From Melaminivora alkalimesophila (lineage in GTDB: Bacteria > Pseudomonadota > Gammaproteobacteria > Burkholderiales > Burkholderiaceae_C): a stretch of 7,714 nt of DNA. The notes under the pieces were generated by a model. The model was not told the origin of the DNA. It saw nothing but the letters and a program-made list of their open reading frames with translations, and did not search any database. Both the position numbers and the translations under genes were made by a program. Each line of letters opens with the position of its first letter. Positions within the stretch are counted from its first letter, which is position 1. Below, piece after piece: positions 1 to 6,795 of this stretch. The stretch covers positions 1 to 7,714 of the forward strand of contig NZ_ALEE01000202.1 in the NCBI RefSeq assembly GCF_000282995.1. The letters run 5' to 3'.

Positions 1-35
1 CCTCATGCGGTTGAATTTCCTATCCGTCCGACAAG

Positions 36-44
36 AAAGGTGGG
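36..44 (+). promoter_or_regulatory. Ribosome binding site deciding a TTG start at 50
   Basis: AAAGGTGGG ends 5 bases before TTG 50, a good Shine-Dalgarno match and spacing. The in-frame ATG at 5 has only four bases of upstream sequence in the window and would add 15 residues not expected in the family. If the ATG were used, this motif would lie inside the coding region. The carbamate kinase at the other end of the operon also uses a TTG, so this start codon is plausible for the organism. Confidence 0.6.
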
Positions 45-49
45 CGAAC

Positions 50-1297
50 TTGCACCTGTTCAACGCTGCCCTGGCTGGACGCCCGGGGCATTGGATGATC
101 GAGATCGCAGACGGTGACGTGGTAAGCGTGAGGCCCCAAGCGCCCGTGGAGCGGCTGACGGAGGGTTCCATCGACCTGGAAGGTCGCCTTGTCATCCGGC
201 CACTTGCTGACGTGCATCTGCATCTAGACAAAGCGTTTCAGACCGAAACGGCACCCAATCGTTCCGGGACCCTGGCAGAGGCGATTCGCTTGGGACAGGC
301 GTACAAGGCCCAATTAAACGGCCCCGACGTTTACCAGCGGATTATGCGCGGGGTCAAAGGCGCGTTAGCCCAGGGGGTTACCCGCCTGCGGACGCACGTT
401 GACGTCGACCCCGTAGCCGGTCTCACCGGCGTGGTGGCGGCCCTGGAGGCCCGGGGGGCCATGCGGGACCTGGTGGATCTGCAAGTGGTGGCCTTCCCGC
501 AGGAGGGAATCACTAACCAGCCCGGGGTTGCCGAGTTGCTGCGGGAGGCGCTCCGGCTCGGATGCAGCGCCGTGGGCGGCATCCCGGCACGGGATCCGGA
601 CCCAGAGGCGCACATTCAAACCGTATTTGCGCTGGCGGAGGCGGAGGGCTCCCTGGTTGACATGCATGTGGACGAATCGGACAACCCCGCAGACCTGACC
701 CTGCCGCAGATCGCCGAGTATACCCGGCGCTACGGCATGGCCGGTCGGGTAGCTGCCGGCCACTGCTGCTCGCTGTCGGCTCAGGAGCCGGAGCGGCGGG
801 CGGAGATCATCCAGGCGGTGCGGGAGGCCGGCGTACACATCATCACGCTGCCGTCTACCAACCTCTACCTGCAGGGTAGGGATGACCAGGTGAACGTGCG
901 CCGGGGATTGGCCCCGGTCAAGGAGCTGCTCGCAGCCGGCGTGAACGTGACCTACGGTTCCGACAACATCCGCGACCCGTTCAACCCGTTTGGCAACGGG
1001 AGCATGATTGAATCCGGCCTCATCCTCGCCCATGCGGCGCATATGGGCGGCCAGGACGACCTGGAGACCATTTTGACCATGGCCGGTCCGAGAGCCGAAG
1101 CCGTACTGGACGGTATTCACCCCGACCAGCTCCCCGACGCAAGCATCCGTCCCGGAATCGCTGCGAACCTTGTGGTATTGGATGCCACCTCCCCGGCAGA
1201 GGCCATTGCGGGGCTGCGACCGCCGGTGCATGTCTTTGTTCGAGGGAAGCACGTAGTGCATCGTGAGGAACGCCTGTCGCTATCGGTCTCTTTCTAA
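50..1297 (+). CDS. Cytosine deaminase/AtzC-like amidohydrolase
   Basis: This is a metal-dependent hydrolase of the amidohydrolase superfamily (TIM barrel), in the cytosine deaminase (CodA) and N-isopropylammelide hydrolase (AtzC) branch, which removes an exocyclic amine from a pyrimidine or triazine ring in the cytosol. Numbering from the TTG at 50 (415 aa), I see the metal motif HLHLDK (H56, H58, K61), the substrate-loop motif AFPQEGI (Q151), DMHVDES with H206 and E209, AGHCCSL with H238, and YGSDNIRDP with D305. These match the spacing of CodA H61/H63, Q156, H214/E217, H246 and D313. Two positions differ from CodA as I remember it: Thr66 is Lys (K61, as in AtzC) and Asp314 is Asn (N306), so plain cytosine is not a safe substrate call. 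I prefer TTG 50 to the ATG at 5 because AAAGGTGGG lies 5 bases before it and homologues begin near this point. It precedes the permease by 39 bases. It appears to use more rare codons (tta, cta, gta, agg) than the genes after it. Confidence 0.88.
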   Translation: MHLFNAALAGRPGHWMIEIADGDVVSVRPQAPVERLTEGSIDLEGRLVIRPLADVHLHLDKAFQTETAPNRSGTLAEAIRLGQAYKAQLNGPDVYQRIMRGVKGALAQGVTRLRTHVDVDPVAGLTGVVAALEARGAMRDLVDLQVVAFPQEGITNQPGVAELLREALRLGCSAVGGIPARDPDPEAHIQTVFALAEAEGSLVDMHVDESDNPADLTLPQIAEYTRRYGMAGRVAAGHCCSLSAQEPERRAEIIQAVREAGVHIITLPSTNLYLQGRDDQVNVRRGLAPVKELLAAGVNVTYGSDNIRDPFNPFGNGSMIESGLILAHAAHMGGQDDLETILTMAGPRAEAVLDGIHPDQLPDASIRPGIAANLVVLDATSPAEAIAGLRPPVHVFVRGKHVVHREERLSLSVSF

Positions 1298-1336
1298 ATC
1301 TGATCCTAATTTGAACCGAACAAGGAGAGCGCTCGC

Positions 1337-2587
1337 ATGAACACACTTCTGCTGCTCCTGCCCTTGATCGCAATCATGGTTCTGTTGATTCGTCGTCAGC
1401 ACATGCTGGTCGCTGGCGCGGCCGGCGGCATCCTCGCCATCCTCATCGGCGGAATTCCCCTAGCAGACGCAGGCGGCATCTTCACCAAGGGTGCAGCCAG
1501 CATGCTTGCCATCACCACGCCAATCCTCTACGCCGCCGCTGCCATGATGGTCGGCAAGGCCGGCAGCATCAAGGCGGCCGTCACCCTCGCTAAGCGGGGC
1601 CTGGGCAAGCAGGTGGGCCTACTGGCCGCCTTCATGGTGCTGATTCAGGCCGCAGCCAGCTACATGGCGGGCATGGGCGCTGGCAACACGATGGTTACCG
1701 CCCCGCTCGTCTTTGCTGCGGTGGGTGCCGTTCCGCCCGTTATCGCCGGTATGGCTATCGCAACCGCGGCCTCCTTCACCACCTCCCCGGCCTCCACCGA
1801 GACGATCATTACCGCCCAGTTCGCCGGCGTTGAGGTCACCACCCACGCCAATGGGATGATGCCTTACACCGCCCTCTTCTGGATCATCGGCATGGCTTTG
1901 GCCTATTGGGGCGTTCGGAAGTACGGCAGCCTGGTCACCGGCGACGCCGCTGACGATGAGATGAAGGACGTTCCGGCTGGTAAGCTGTGGATTCAGGCGA
2001 TCCCCTTCATCTCCCTTCTGACCATGGTGATTCTGGGCGGCAAGCTGAACGGTCTCCTGGGCGTTGCCCTCTTCACCCCAGGCGCCATCGTCCTCATCGC
2101 TACCCTGCTGACCTTCCTCTGCTCGAAGATGAACCTGAACGAGTCGTTCACTGCCTTTGTCGAAGGTTCGCGGTTCATCCTGGTCACCCTGTTCGAGGTG
2201 GGTCTGTTCCTCGGCTTCATCAACATGATGGGCGAGATCGGTACCTTCAAGGCGATCGCGGGGCTCGCAGGTGCTGCTCCGGCTTCGATCATCGCACCGG
2301 TGGCCGCTATCATCGCCTTCGTCGTGGCCATTCCCTCCGGTGCCATGGCGGCCGGCGTTCTGGCCCTGATTATGCCGACCATCGCCGCGATCGGTGTGTC
2401 TCCCGCGGCCATGGGCCTCGTGGCCGTCTCCGTCGGCATCGGCACGCAGGTTAGCCCCGTGCAGATTAACGTGGCCGCTCTGAGCCAGGGCTTCAAGAAG
2501 GACATCGTCGATATCATCCGCATGAACATCCCCTACGTGCTCGGCACTCTGGCCCTCATCGTTGTGCTCACTTTCTTCATCGGCTAA
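1337..2587 (+). CDS. IT-superfamily-like permease, substrate unknown
   Basis: This is an integral inner-membrane transporter of 416 aa with about 10-12 hydrophobic segments, roughly at residues 2-18, 22-40, 57-72, 93-108, 117-147, 174-192, 217-235, 240-262, 278-297, 315-335, 337-352 and 397-415. The hydrophilic stretch TGDAADDEMKDVPAGK (201-216) looks like a central loop between two halves. Each half ends in a Ser-Pro motif followed by polar residues: TTSPASTET (148-156) and TQVSPVQIN (370-378). This pattern is typical of the paired re-entrant loops that form the substrate and sodium site in the ion-transporter superfamily (DcuC, GntP, CitMHS, NhaC-like). I cannot name the family more closely. 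AAGGAG lies 9 bases before ATG 1337. From its place between a ring deaminase and ring-opening genes, I infer that it imports the heterocycle or a related anion, or exports a product. There is no signal peptide apart from the first membrane segment. Confidence 0.8.
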   Translation: MNTLLLLLPLIAIMVLLIRRQHMLVAGAAGGILAILIGGIPLADAGGIFTKGAASMLAITTPILYAAAAMMVGKAGSIKAAVTLAKRGLGKQVGLLAAFMVLIQAAASYMAGMGAGNTMVTAPLVFAAVGAVPPVIAGMAIATAASFTTSPASTETIITAQFAGVEVTTHANGMMPYTALFWIIGMALAYWGVRKYGSLVTGDAADDEMKDVPAGKLWIQAIPFISLLTMVILGGKLNGLLGVALFTPGAIVLIATLLTFLCSKMNLNESFTAFVEGSRFILVTLFEVGLFLGFINMMGEIGTFKAIAGLAGAAPASIIAPVAAIIAFVVAIPSGAMAAGVLALIMPTIAAIGVSPAAMGLVAVSVGIGTQVSPVQINVAALSQGFKKDIVDIIRMNIPYVLGTLALIVVLTFFIG

Positions 2588-2618
2588 GCAAAATTGGCCC
2601 CAGGTTGGAGGTTGACTG

Positions 2619-4190
2619 ATGGAACGCCGCTTGTTGAAACGTCCAAAGGCTTACTACGACTCAGTTACGCTGATGCGCATCTCCTCCGAGGCGAAGCGGG
2701 TCCCTAACGTCCTGCAGGTGGCCGTGGTCATGGCCACGGAGATGAACCGGGCGATCCTCGAGGATACCGGTTTCGCTCCTGCCGAGTTCGCGGACATGGG
2801 CCCCAACGACCTGGTGATCGGCCTGGTGGCCGAGACCACGGAGGCACTAGATGACGCGCTCGCGCGGGTAGATGAGCTCCTGGGGGCCATCGGCAAGGGA
2901 AGCGACCAGCGCAGTGAAGAGCGGGTCCAGACCTTGGAGGGAGCCCTGGAGCGGATGGAGGGGGCCAACCTCGCCATCGTCTCTACCCCCGGTGCCTTCG
3001 CTGCCCGCGAGGCGATGAAGGCGCTGAAGAACGGGCTTCACGTCATGATCTTCAGCGATAACGTCCCGCTGGAGAAGGAGGTAGCCCTGAAGCAGGAGGC
3101 CAAGCGACTTGGCCGGCTGGTGATGGGCCCCGACTGCGGCACGGCCATGATCCATGGGGTTCCCCTTGGCTTCGTGAACGTGGTCCGGCGTGGTACGGTC
3201 GGCATGGTTGCGGCTTCGGGCACCGGGCTTCAGGAAGTAGCCGTGCTGATCCATCACCTGGGCGGGGGCATCTCCCATGCCATCGGCACCGGTGGTCGCG
3301 ACCTCTCCGACGAGGTCGGCGGCATCACCATGCTCCAGGGGATTGACATGCTGGAGCATGATCCTGACACCGAGATCATTACCCTGGTCTCCAAGCCTCC
3401 GGCCCCTGCGACCATGCAGCGCCTGTTGGAGCGGGTCCGTCAGTTGACCAAGCCCTGCATCATCGGCTTCCTTGGCGCCAGCGCTGAAGTGGTCGAGCAG
3501 GCTCGGGCGGAGGGCCTGAGGGTCGCCACCACCTTGGAGGAGACCGCACGGATGACACTGGAGCAGCCGCTCACCCCCCTGCCCGACGAGGCGGAGGAGG
3601 TGGAGGCGGCGGTTGCAGCCGAACTCGCCCGCTACCCGAAGGGCCTGAACCCCGGCACCTACGTGCGGGGCCTCTACTCGGGCGGGACCCTCTGCCATGA
3701 GTCCTACCTGACCCTCGACTCCATGCTGTCGGGCGTTTACAGCAACCTGGCCAAGAAGGCCCCGTATAAGCTGGAAGACCCCACCGTCAGCCCAGGTCAC
3801 ATCCTGATCGACATGGGCGACGACTTCTTCACACAGAACAAGCCTCATCCGATGATCGATCCGGGCTACCGCCTGGACCGGCTCCGGGCAGAGGCGCTGG
3901 ATCCCGAGACGGCCGTCATCCTGCTGGATGTGGTGCTCGGCTATGGCAGCCATGCCGACCCCGGTGGAGCGGTGGCGGAAGAGGTGGCCAAGCTACGGGC
4001 TGAACTGGCCAGCGTTGGCCGGCACGTCGCCTTCGTCGCCTCGGTTACCGGTACCGAAGAGGATCCGCAGCCGCGCAGCGCTCAGCTCGCCAAGCTGGAG
4101 GCGGCCGGTGTTACCCTGCTCTCTACGAACTACCGGGCCGCCCGGGTGGCTGGCCTGATCATCGAATCGCTGAAGGGGGTGCAGGCATGA
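2619..4190 (+). CDS. fdrA: FdrA/AllF, acyl-urea carbamoyltransferase subunit
   Basis: This is a member of the FdrA family (523 aa, near the usual length), related to the alpha subunit of succinyl-CoA synthetase. In E. coli the homologue AllF works with AllG and AllH as oxamate carbamoyltransferase, converting oxalurate and phosphate to oxamate and carbamoyl phosphate. Visible blocks are the family N-terminus around YYDSVTLMRIS (12-22), a Rossmann-type CoA-binding-like domain with MGPDCGTAMI (169-178), AASGTGLQEV (198-207), a SucD-like loop AIGTGGRDLS (221-230) and KPCIIGFLGA (278-287). The C-terminal part carries GLYSGGTLCHES (351-362), PHPMIDPGYR (409-418), DVVLGYGSHADPGG (437-450) and VTGTEEDPQ (476-484). 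The SucD active-site His motif expected just after KPCIIGFLG is absent, as suits FdrA rather than a CoA ligase. TGGAGGTT ends 5 bases before ATG 2619. The stop overlaps the next start (ATGA), so the two products are probably made in step and form a complex. Here the true substrate is probably not oxalurate but the product of the ring-opening enzyme encoded downstream (inference). Confidence 0.92.
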   Translation: MERRLLKRPKAYYDSVTLMRISSEAKRVPNVLQVAVVMATEMNRAILEDTGFAPAEFADMGPNDLVIGLVAETTEALDDALARVDELLGAIGKGSDQRSEERVQTLEGALERMEGANLAIVSTPGAFAAREAMKALKNGLHVMIFSDNVPLEKEVALKQEAKRLGRLVMGPDCGTAMIHGVPLGFVNVVRRGTVGMVAASGTGLQEVAVLIHHLGGGISHAIGTGGRDLSDEVGGITMLQGIDMLEHDPDTEIITLVSKPPAPATMQRLLERVRQLTKPCIIGFLGASAEVVEQARAEGLRVATTLEETARMTLEQPLTPLPDEAEEVEAAVAAELARYPKGLNPGTYVRGLYSGGTLCHESYLTLDSMLSGVYSNLAKKAPYKLEDPTVSPGHILIDMGDDFFTQNKPHPMIDPGYRLDRLRAEALDPETAVILLDVVLGYGSHADPGGAVAEEVAKLRAELASVGRHVAFVASVTGTEEDPQPRSAQLAKLEAAGVTLLSTNYRAARVAGLIIESLKGVQA

Positions 4191-5617
4191 CCGCCGCTCC
4201 GTTGTTTGAGCTGCTCCACCAGGAGCTGAAGATCGTGAACATCGGCGTTCCCTCCTTCTCCGAGACGCTGACCGCGGTCAACGCACCCCACGTCCACGTG
4301 CACTGGCACCCGCCCGCTGGCGGAAACGTCGCGGCGGTCCAGACCCTGGAGAGCCTTGAGCGGCATGCGGAGATCCTCCGCGCTGCGAACGAGCGCGCCG
4401 TGGCCAAGATCCTGGCCGCACGCCCCGTCGTGGTGGACGTGCAGCCCGCTCGGGACGTGGTCCCCGGCATGAATGACCGAATTCTGCTGCACGCTGGCCC
4501 GCCCGTGACCTGGGAGAAGATGTGCGGCCCCGTGCGCGGGGCCGTCATCGGGGCCATCATCTTCGAAGGCTGGGCAGAGACGGTGGAGGAGGCCGAGGCC
4601 CTGGCCGCCAGTGGGGCGGTCAAGCTGGAGCCGAACCACCACCACAGCGCCGTCGGCCCGATGGCCGGCCTGACCTCGCCCTCCATGCAGGTTTTTGTTG
4701 TGGAGAACCAGGAGGCAGGGAACCGGGCTTATGTTAACATGAACGAGGGGCTCGGCAAGGTGTTGCGCTTCGGCGCCAACTCGCCGGAGGTCCTCGAGCG
4801 GCTGGCCTGGATGCGGGATGTGCTCGGCCCGGCCCTCGGCGCCGCCATCCGGCACGTGGGCGGGCTCGATGTCAAGTCGCTCATCGCCCGGGCTCTGCAG
4901 ATGGGCGACGAGTGCCACAACCGGAACGCCGCGGGCACCAGCCTGCTGGTCCGCTCGCTGTTCAGCGCCCTGGTTGAGGTGGTCCCTGTCCAGCAGTTGA
5001 CCGAGGTGGCCGACTTCCTGGGCCGGAACGACCACTTCTTCCTGAACCTCTCCATGGCGGCCTGCAAGGTCACCATGGATGCGGCTCGGAACATCGAGGG
5101 CTCCTCGGTGGTGACCGCCATGGCCCGGAACGGCACCGAGTTCGGCATTCAGCTGAGCGGCACCGGCGACCAGTGGTTCACCGCCCCCTCGCCGGTGATT
5201 GACGCCCTCTTCTTCCCTGGCTACGGCCCTGATGACGCGGCGCCCGACCTGGGCGACTCCTGCATCACCGAGACCATGGGCATCGGCGGTTTCGCCATGG
5301 CGGCCGCCCCGGCGATCGTCCAGTTCGTGGGCGGAAATGCTGGCGATGCGCTTAACTTCACCAAGGAGATGCGCAACATTACCTTGGCGGAGGAGAAGAC
5401 TTTCGGTATCCCGGCGCTTGACTTCGCCGGCACCCCGACGGGCATCGACGCCATGCTGGTGGTAGACACGGGGATCCAGCCCGTCATCAACACCGGCGTA
5501 GCTCACAGGGAGCCTGGCGTTGGCCAGGTAGGGGCCGGCATTAGCCGGGCGCCCATGGAGTGCTTCATCAAGGCACTGAAGGCGCTGGATGAGCGGCTCG
5601 CCGCCTCCGCCCGGTAA
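4187..5617 (+). CDS. allG: DUF1116 protein, AllG (YlbE)-like carbamoyltransferase subunit
   Basis: This 476-residue protein of the DUF1116 family is homologous to E. coli AllG (formerly YlbE), a subunit of oxamate carbamoyltransferase encoded beside fdrA. Recognisable family blocks are [11 protein letters not shown] (18-28), the early segment [16 protein letters not shown] (31-46), [14 protein letters not shown] (93-106), [20 protein letters not shown] (148-167), [16 protein letters not shown] (239-254), [16 protein letters not shown] (279-294), [19 protein letters not shown] (312-330) and [10 protein letters not shown] (367-376). The runs rich in His, Asn and Glu (HHH 151-153, H244-N245-R246, N281-D282-H283) are good candidates for the active site, but I do not know their assigned roles. 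The start at ATG 4187 overlaps the fdrA stop by 4 bases and has AAGGGGGT just upstream within fdrA, so translation is probably coupled. I see no signal peptide or clear membrane span, so it should be cytosolic. With FdrA it would transfer a carbamoyl group from an acyl-urea to phosphate. Confidence 0.9.
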   Translation: MTAAPLFELLHQELKIVNIGVPSFSETLTAVNAPHVHVHWHPPAGGNVAAVQTLESLERHAEILRAANERAVAKILAARPVVVDVQPARDVVPGMNDRILLHAGPPVTWEKMCGPVRGAVIGAIIFEGWAETVEEAEALAASGAVKLEPNHHHSAVGPMAGLTSPSMQVFVVENQEAGNRAYVNMNEGLGKVLRFGANSPEVLERLAWMRDVLGPALGAAIRHVGGLDVKSLIARALQMGDECHNRNAAGTSLLVRSLFSALVEVVPVQQLTEVADFLGRNDHFFLNLSMAACKVTMDAARNIEGSSVVTAMARNGTEFGIQLSGTGDQWFTAPSPVIDALFFPGYGPDDAAPDLGDSCITETMGIGGFAMAAAPAIVQFVGGNAGDALNFTKEMRNITLAEEKTFGIPALDFAGTPTGIDAMLVVDTGIQPVINTGVAHREPGVGQVGAGISRAPMECFIKALKALDERLAASAR

Positions 5618-5643
5618 CCAGATTCGAGAAGGAGGAACCACTC

Positions 5644-6756
5644 ATGTACAAGGTAGATGTCTACCGTCTCCCCATGGGCTCTCCTGACGATCTCTCCGCC
5701 CTAGTGGCGCTCCTGGACAACGGGAGCATTGATCCCCAGAACATTATTGCCGTGCTCGCGAAGACCGAGGGCAACGGCTGCGTCAACGACTTCACCCGTG
5801 GCTTCACCACCCTGGCCCTGAAGGTGCTGCTGAGCGAGCGGCTCGGCCTCACCCGGGAAGAGGTGGGCAAGCGGGTCGCCCTGGTCATGTCCGGCGGCAC
5901 CGAGGGCGTAATGACCCCGCACATGAACGTCTTTGTGCGCCAGAAGGTGAGCGACCGGGGCGCCAACCCCAACGGCGAGAAGCGCCTGGTGGCCGGTATC
6001 GCCTTCACCCGGGACTTCCTCCCCGAGGAGCAGGGCCGCATGGCCCAGGTGCTGGAGGTGGCACGGGCCGTAAGGGAGGCCATGGCCGACGCCGGCATTA
6101 CCGACCCGGCCGATGTCCACTTCGTCCAGATCAAGTGCCCGCTCCTGACGGCTGACCGGATCGAGGACGCGCATCGCCGTGGCCAGACCGTGGCCGTCCA
6201 CGACACCTACAAGTCGATGGGCTACAACCGGGGCGCCTCCGCTCTGGGTGCCGCCGTCGCGCTGGGCCAGATCAAGGAGTCTGACCTGTCGGATGAGATG
6301 ATCTGCAACGACTGGAGCATCTACTCCGACGTAGCCTCCACTTCGGCCGGCGTCGAGATCCTCAACTGCGAGATCATCGTCATGGGCAACTCGACCGAGT
6401 CCGCCAGCGAGCTGGTGATCGGCCACGATGTGATGAAGGATGGCATCGACATGCAGGCGGTGCTGCGGGCCATGAAGGCCGCCGGCCTGAAGTTCAACGA
6501 GCTGCCTGGCGAGGCCGAACTGGCGAAGATCGTCAACGTGCTGGCCAAGGCAGAGGCCCGGTCCACCGGTGAGGTGCGTGGCCGCCGGAACACCATGCTC
6601 GACGACTCCGACATCAACCACACCCGGTCTGCGCGGGCGGTCGTCAACGCCGTCATCGCCAGCATCACCGGCGATCCCATGGTCTACGTCTCCGGCGGTG
6701 CGGAGCACCAGGGTCCCGATGGTGGCGGCCCCGTGGCCGTTATCGCTCGGGCTTAA
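5644..6756 (+). CDS. Ring-opening amidohydrolase (cyanuric acid hydrolase/barbiturase family)
   Basis: This enzyme (370 aa, full family length) hydrolyses a ring amide bond of cyanuric acid (to carboxybiuret) or barbituric acid (to ureidomalonate), using Ser/Lys pairs rather than a catalytic metal. The three pseudo-repeats of the toblerone fold are visible. Each ends in S-(G/A)-G-x-E: S83 in MSGGTEG, S234 in STSAGVE and S350 in VSGGAEHQG. Each has a partner lysine: K40 in LAKTEGNG, K164 in QIKCPLLT and K302 in LAKAEARS. The C-terminal signature [18 protein letters not shown] (311-328) and [13 protein letters not shown] (351-363) are intact, with E304 a likely structural-metal ligand. AAGGAGG (5629-5635) lies 8 bases before ATG 5644. 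I cannot tell cyanuric acid hydrolase (AtzD/TrzD) from barbiturase by eye, and a different cyclic ureide is also possible. In E. coli, allH occupies the equivalent operon position after the DUF1116 gene. Its position here, between the carbamoyltransferase genes and carbamate kinase, suggests that its open-chain product feeds that enzyme. Confidence 0.95.
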   Translation: MYKVDVYRLPMGSPDDLSALVALLDNGSIDPQNIIAVLAKTEGNGCVNDFTRGFTTLALKVLLSERLGLTREEVGKRVALVMSGGTEGVMTPHMNVFVRQKVSDRGANPNGEKRLVAGIAFTRDFLPEEQGRMAQVLEVARAVREAMADAGITDPADVHFVQIKCPLLTADRIEDAHRRGQTVAVHDTYKSMGYNRGASALGAAVALGQIKESDLSDEMICNDWSIYSDVASTSAGVEILNCEIIVMGNSTESASELVIGHDVMKDGIDMQAVLRAMKAAGLKFNELPGEAELAKIVNVLAKAEARSTGEVRGRRNTMLDDSDINHTRSARAVVNAVIASITGDPMVYVSGGAEHQGPDGGGPVAVIARA

Positions 6757-6781
6757 GTATCGGTTCGGTTCAGGACCTTCT

Positions 6782-6788
6782 GAGGGGG
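6782..6788 (+). promoter_or_regulatory. Ribosome binding site deciding TTG start of carbamate kinase
   Basis: GAGGGGG lies 7 bases before TTG 6796. This is the only site that places a start codon just ahead of the conserved N-terminal VVALGGNA motif of carbamate kinase. The gene has no ATG in this region, so a caller restricted to ATG would miss or shorten it. Confidence 0.75.
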
Positions 6789-6795
6789 ATATACG

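Noticed and set aside
5..49. ATG at 5 as start of the amidohydrolase
   Set aside because: It has no visible ribosome binding site within the available sequence, and its first 15 residues do not resemble the family. TTG 50 has a well-placed site. The ATG cannot be fully excluded because the upstream sequence is missing.
365..1261. 298-codon minus-strand frame, and similarly 2847-3953
   Set aside because: They lie opposite well-supported genes, have low-complexity His/Gly/Arg/Gln-rich products, no convincing ribosome binding sites and no family resemblance.
1987..2454. 155-codon plus-strand frame inside the permease gene
   Set aside because: It is an out-of-frame Arg/His/Gly-rich translation of a membrane-protein gene whose own frame is intact.
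2619..4190. Reading fdrA as a succinyl-CoA synthetase alpha subunit
   Set aside because: The catalytic His loop is missing, the length is 523 rather than about 290 residues, and the C-terminal motifs and DUF1116 neighbour are those of FdrA.
4130..5641. 503-codon open frame on the minus strand
   Set aside because: It lies entirely opposite the DUF1116 gene and its borders. It encodes no recognisable motif and is rich in His, Arg, Gly and Gln, as expected from the reverse strand of a GC-rich gene.
6770..6783. Short inverted repeat TCAG...CTGA before arcC
   Set aside because: It has only a 4-base stem with no T-run and overlaps the arcC ribosome binding site, so it is not a credible terminator or operator.
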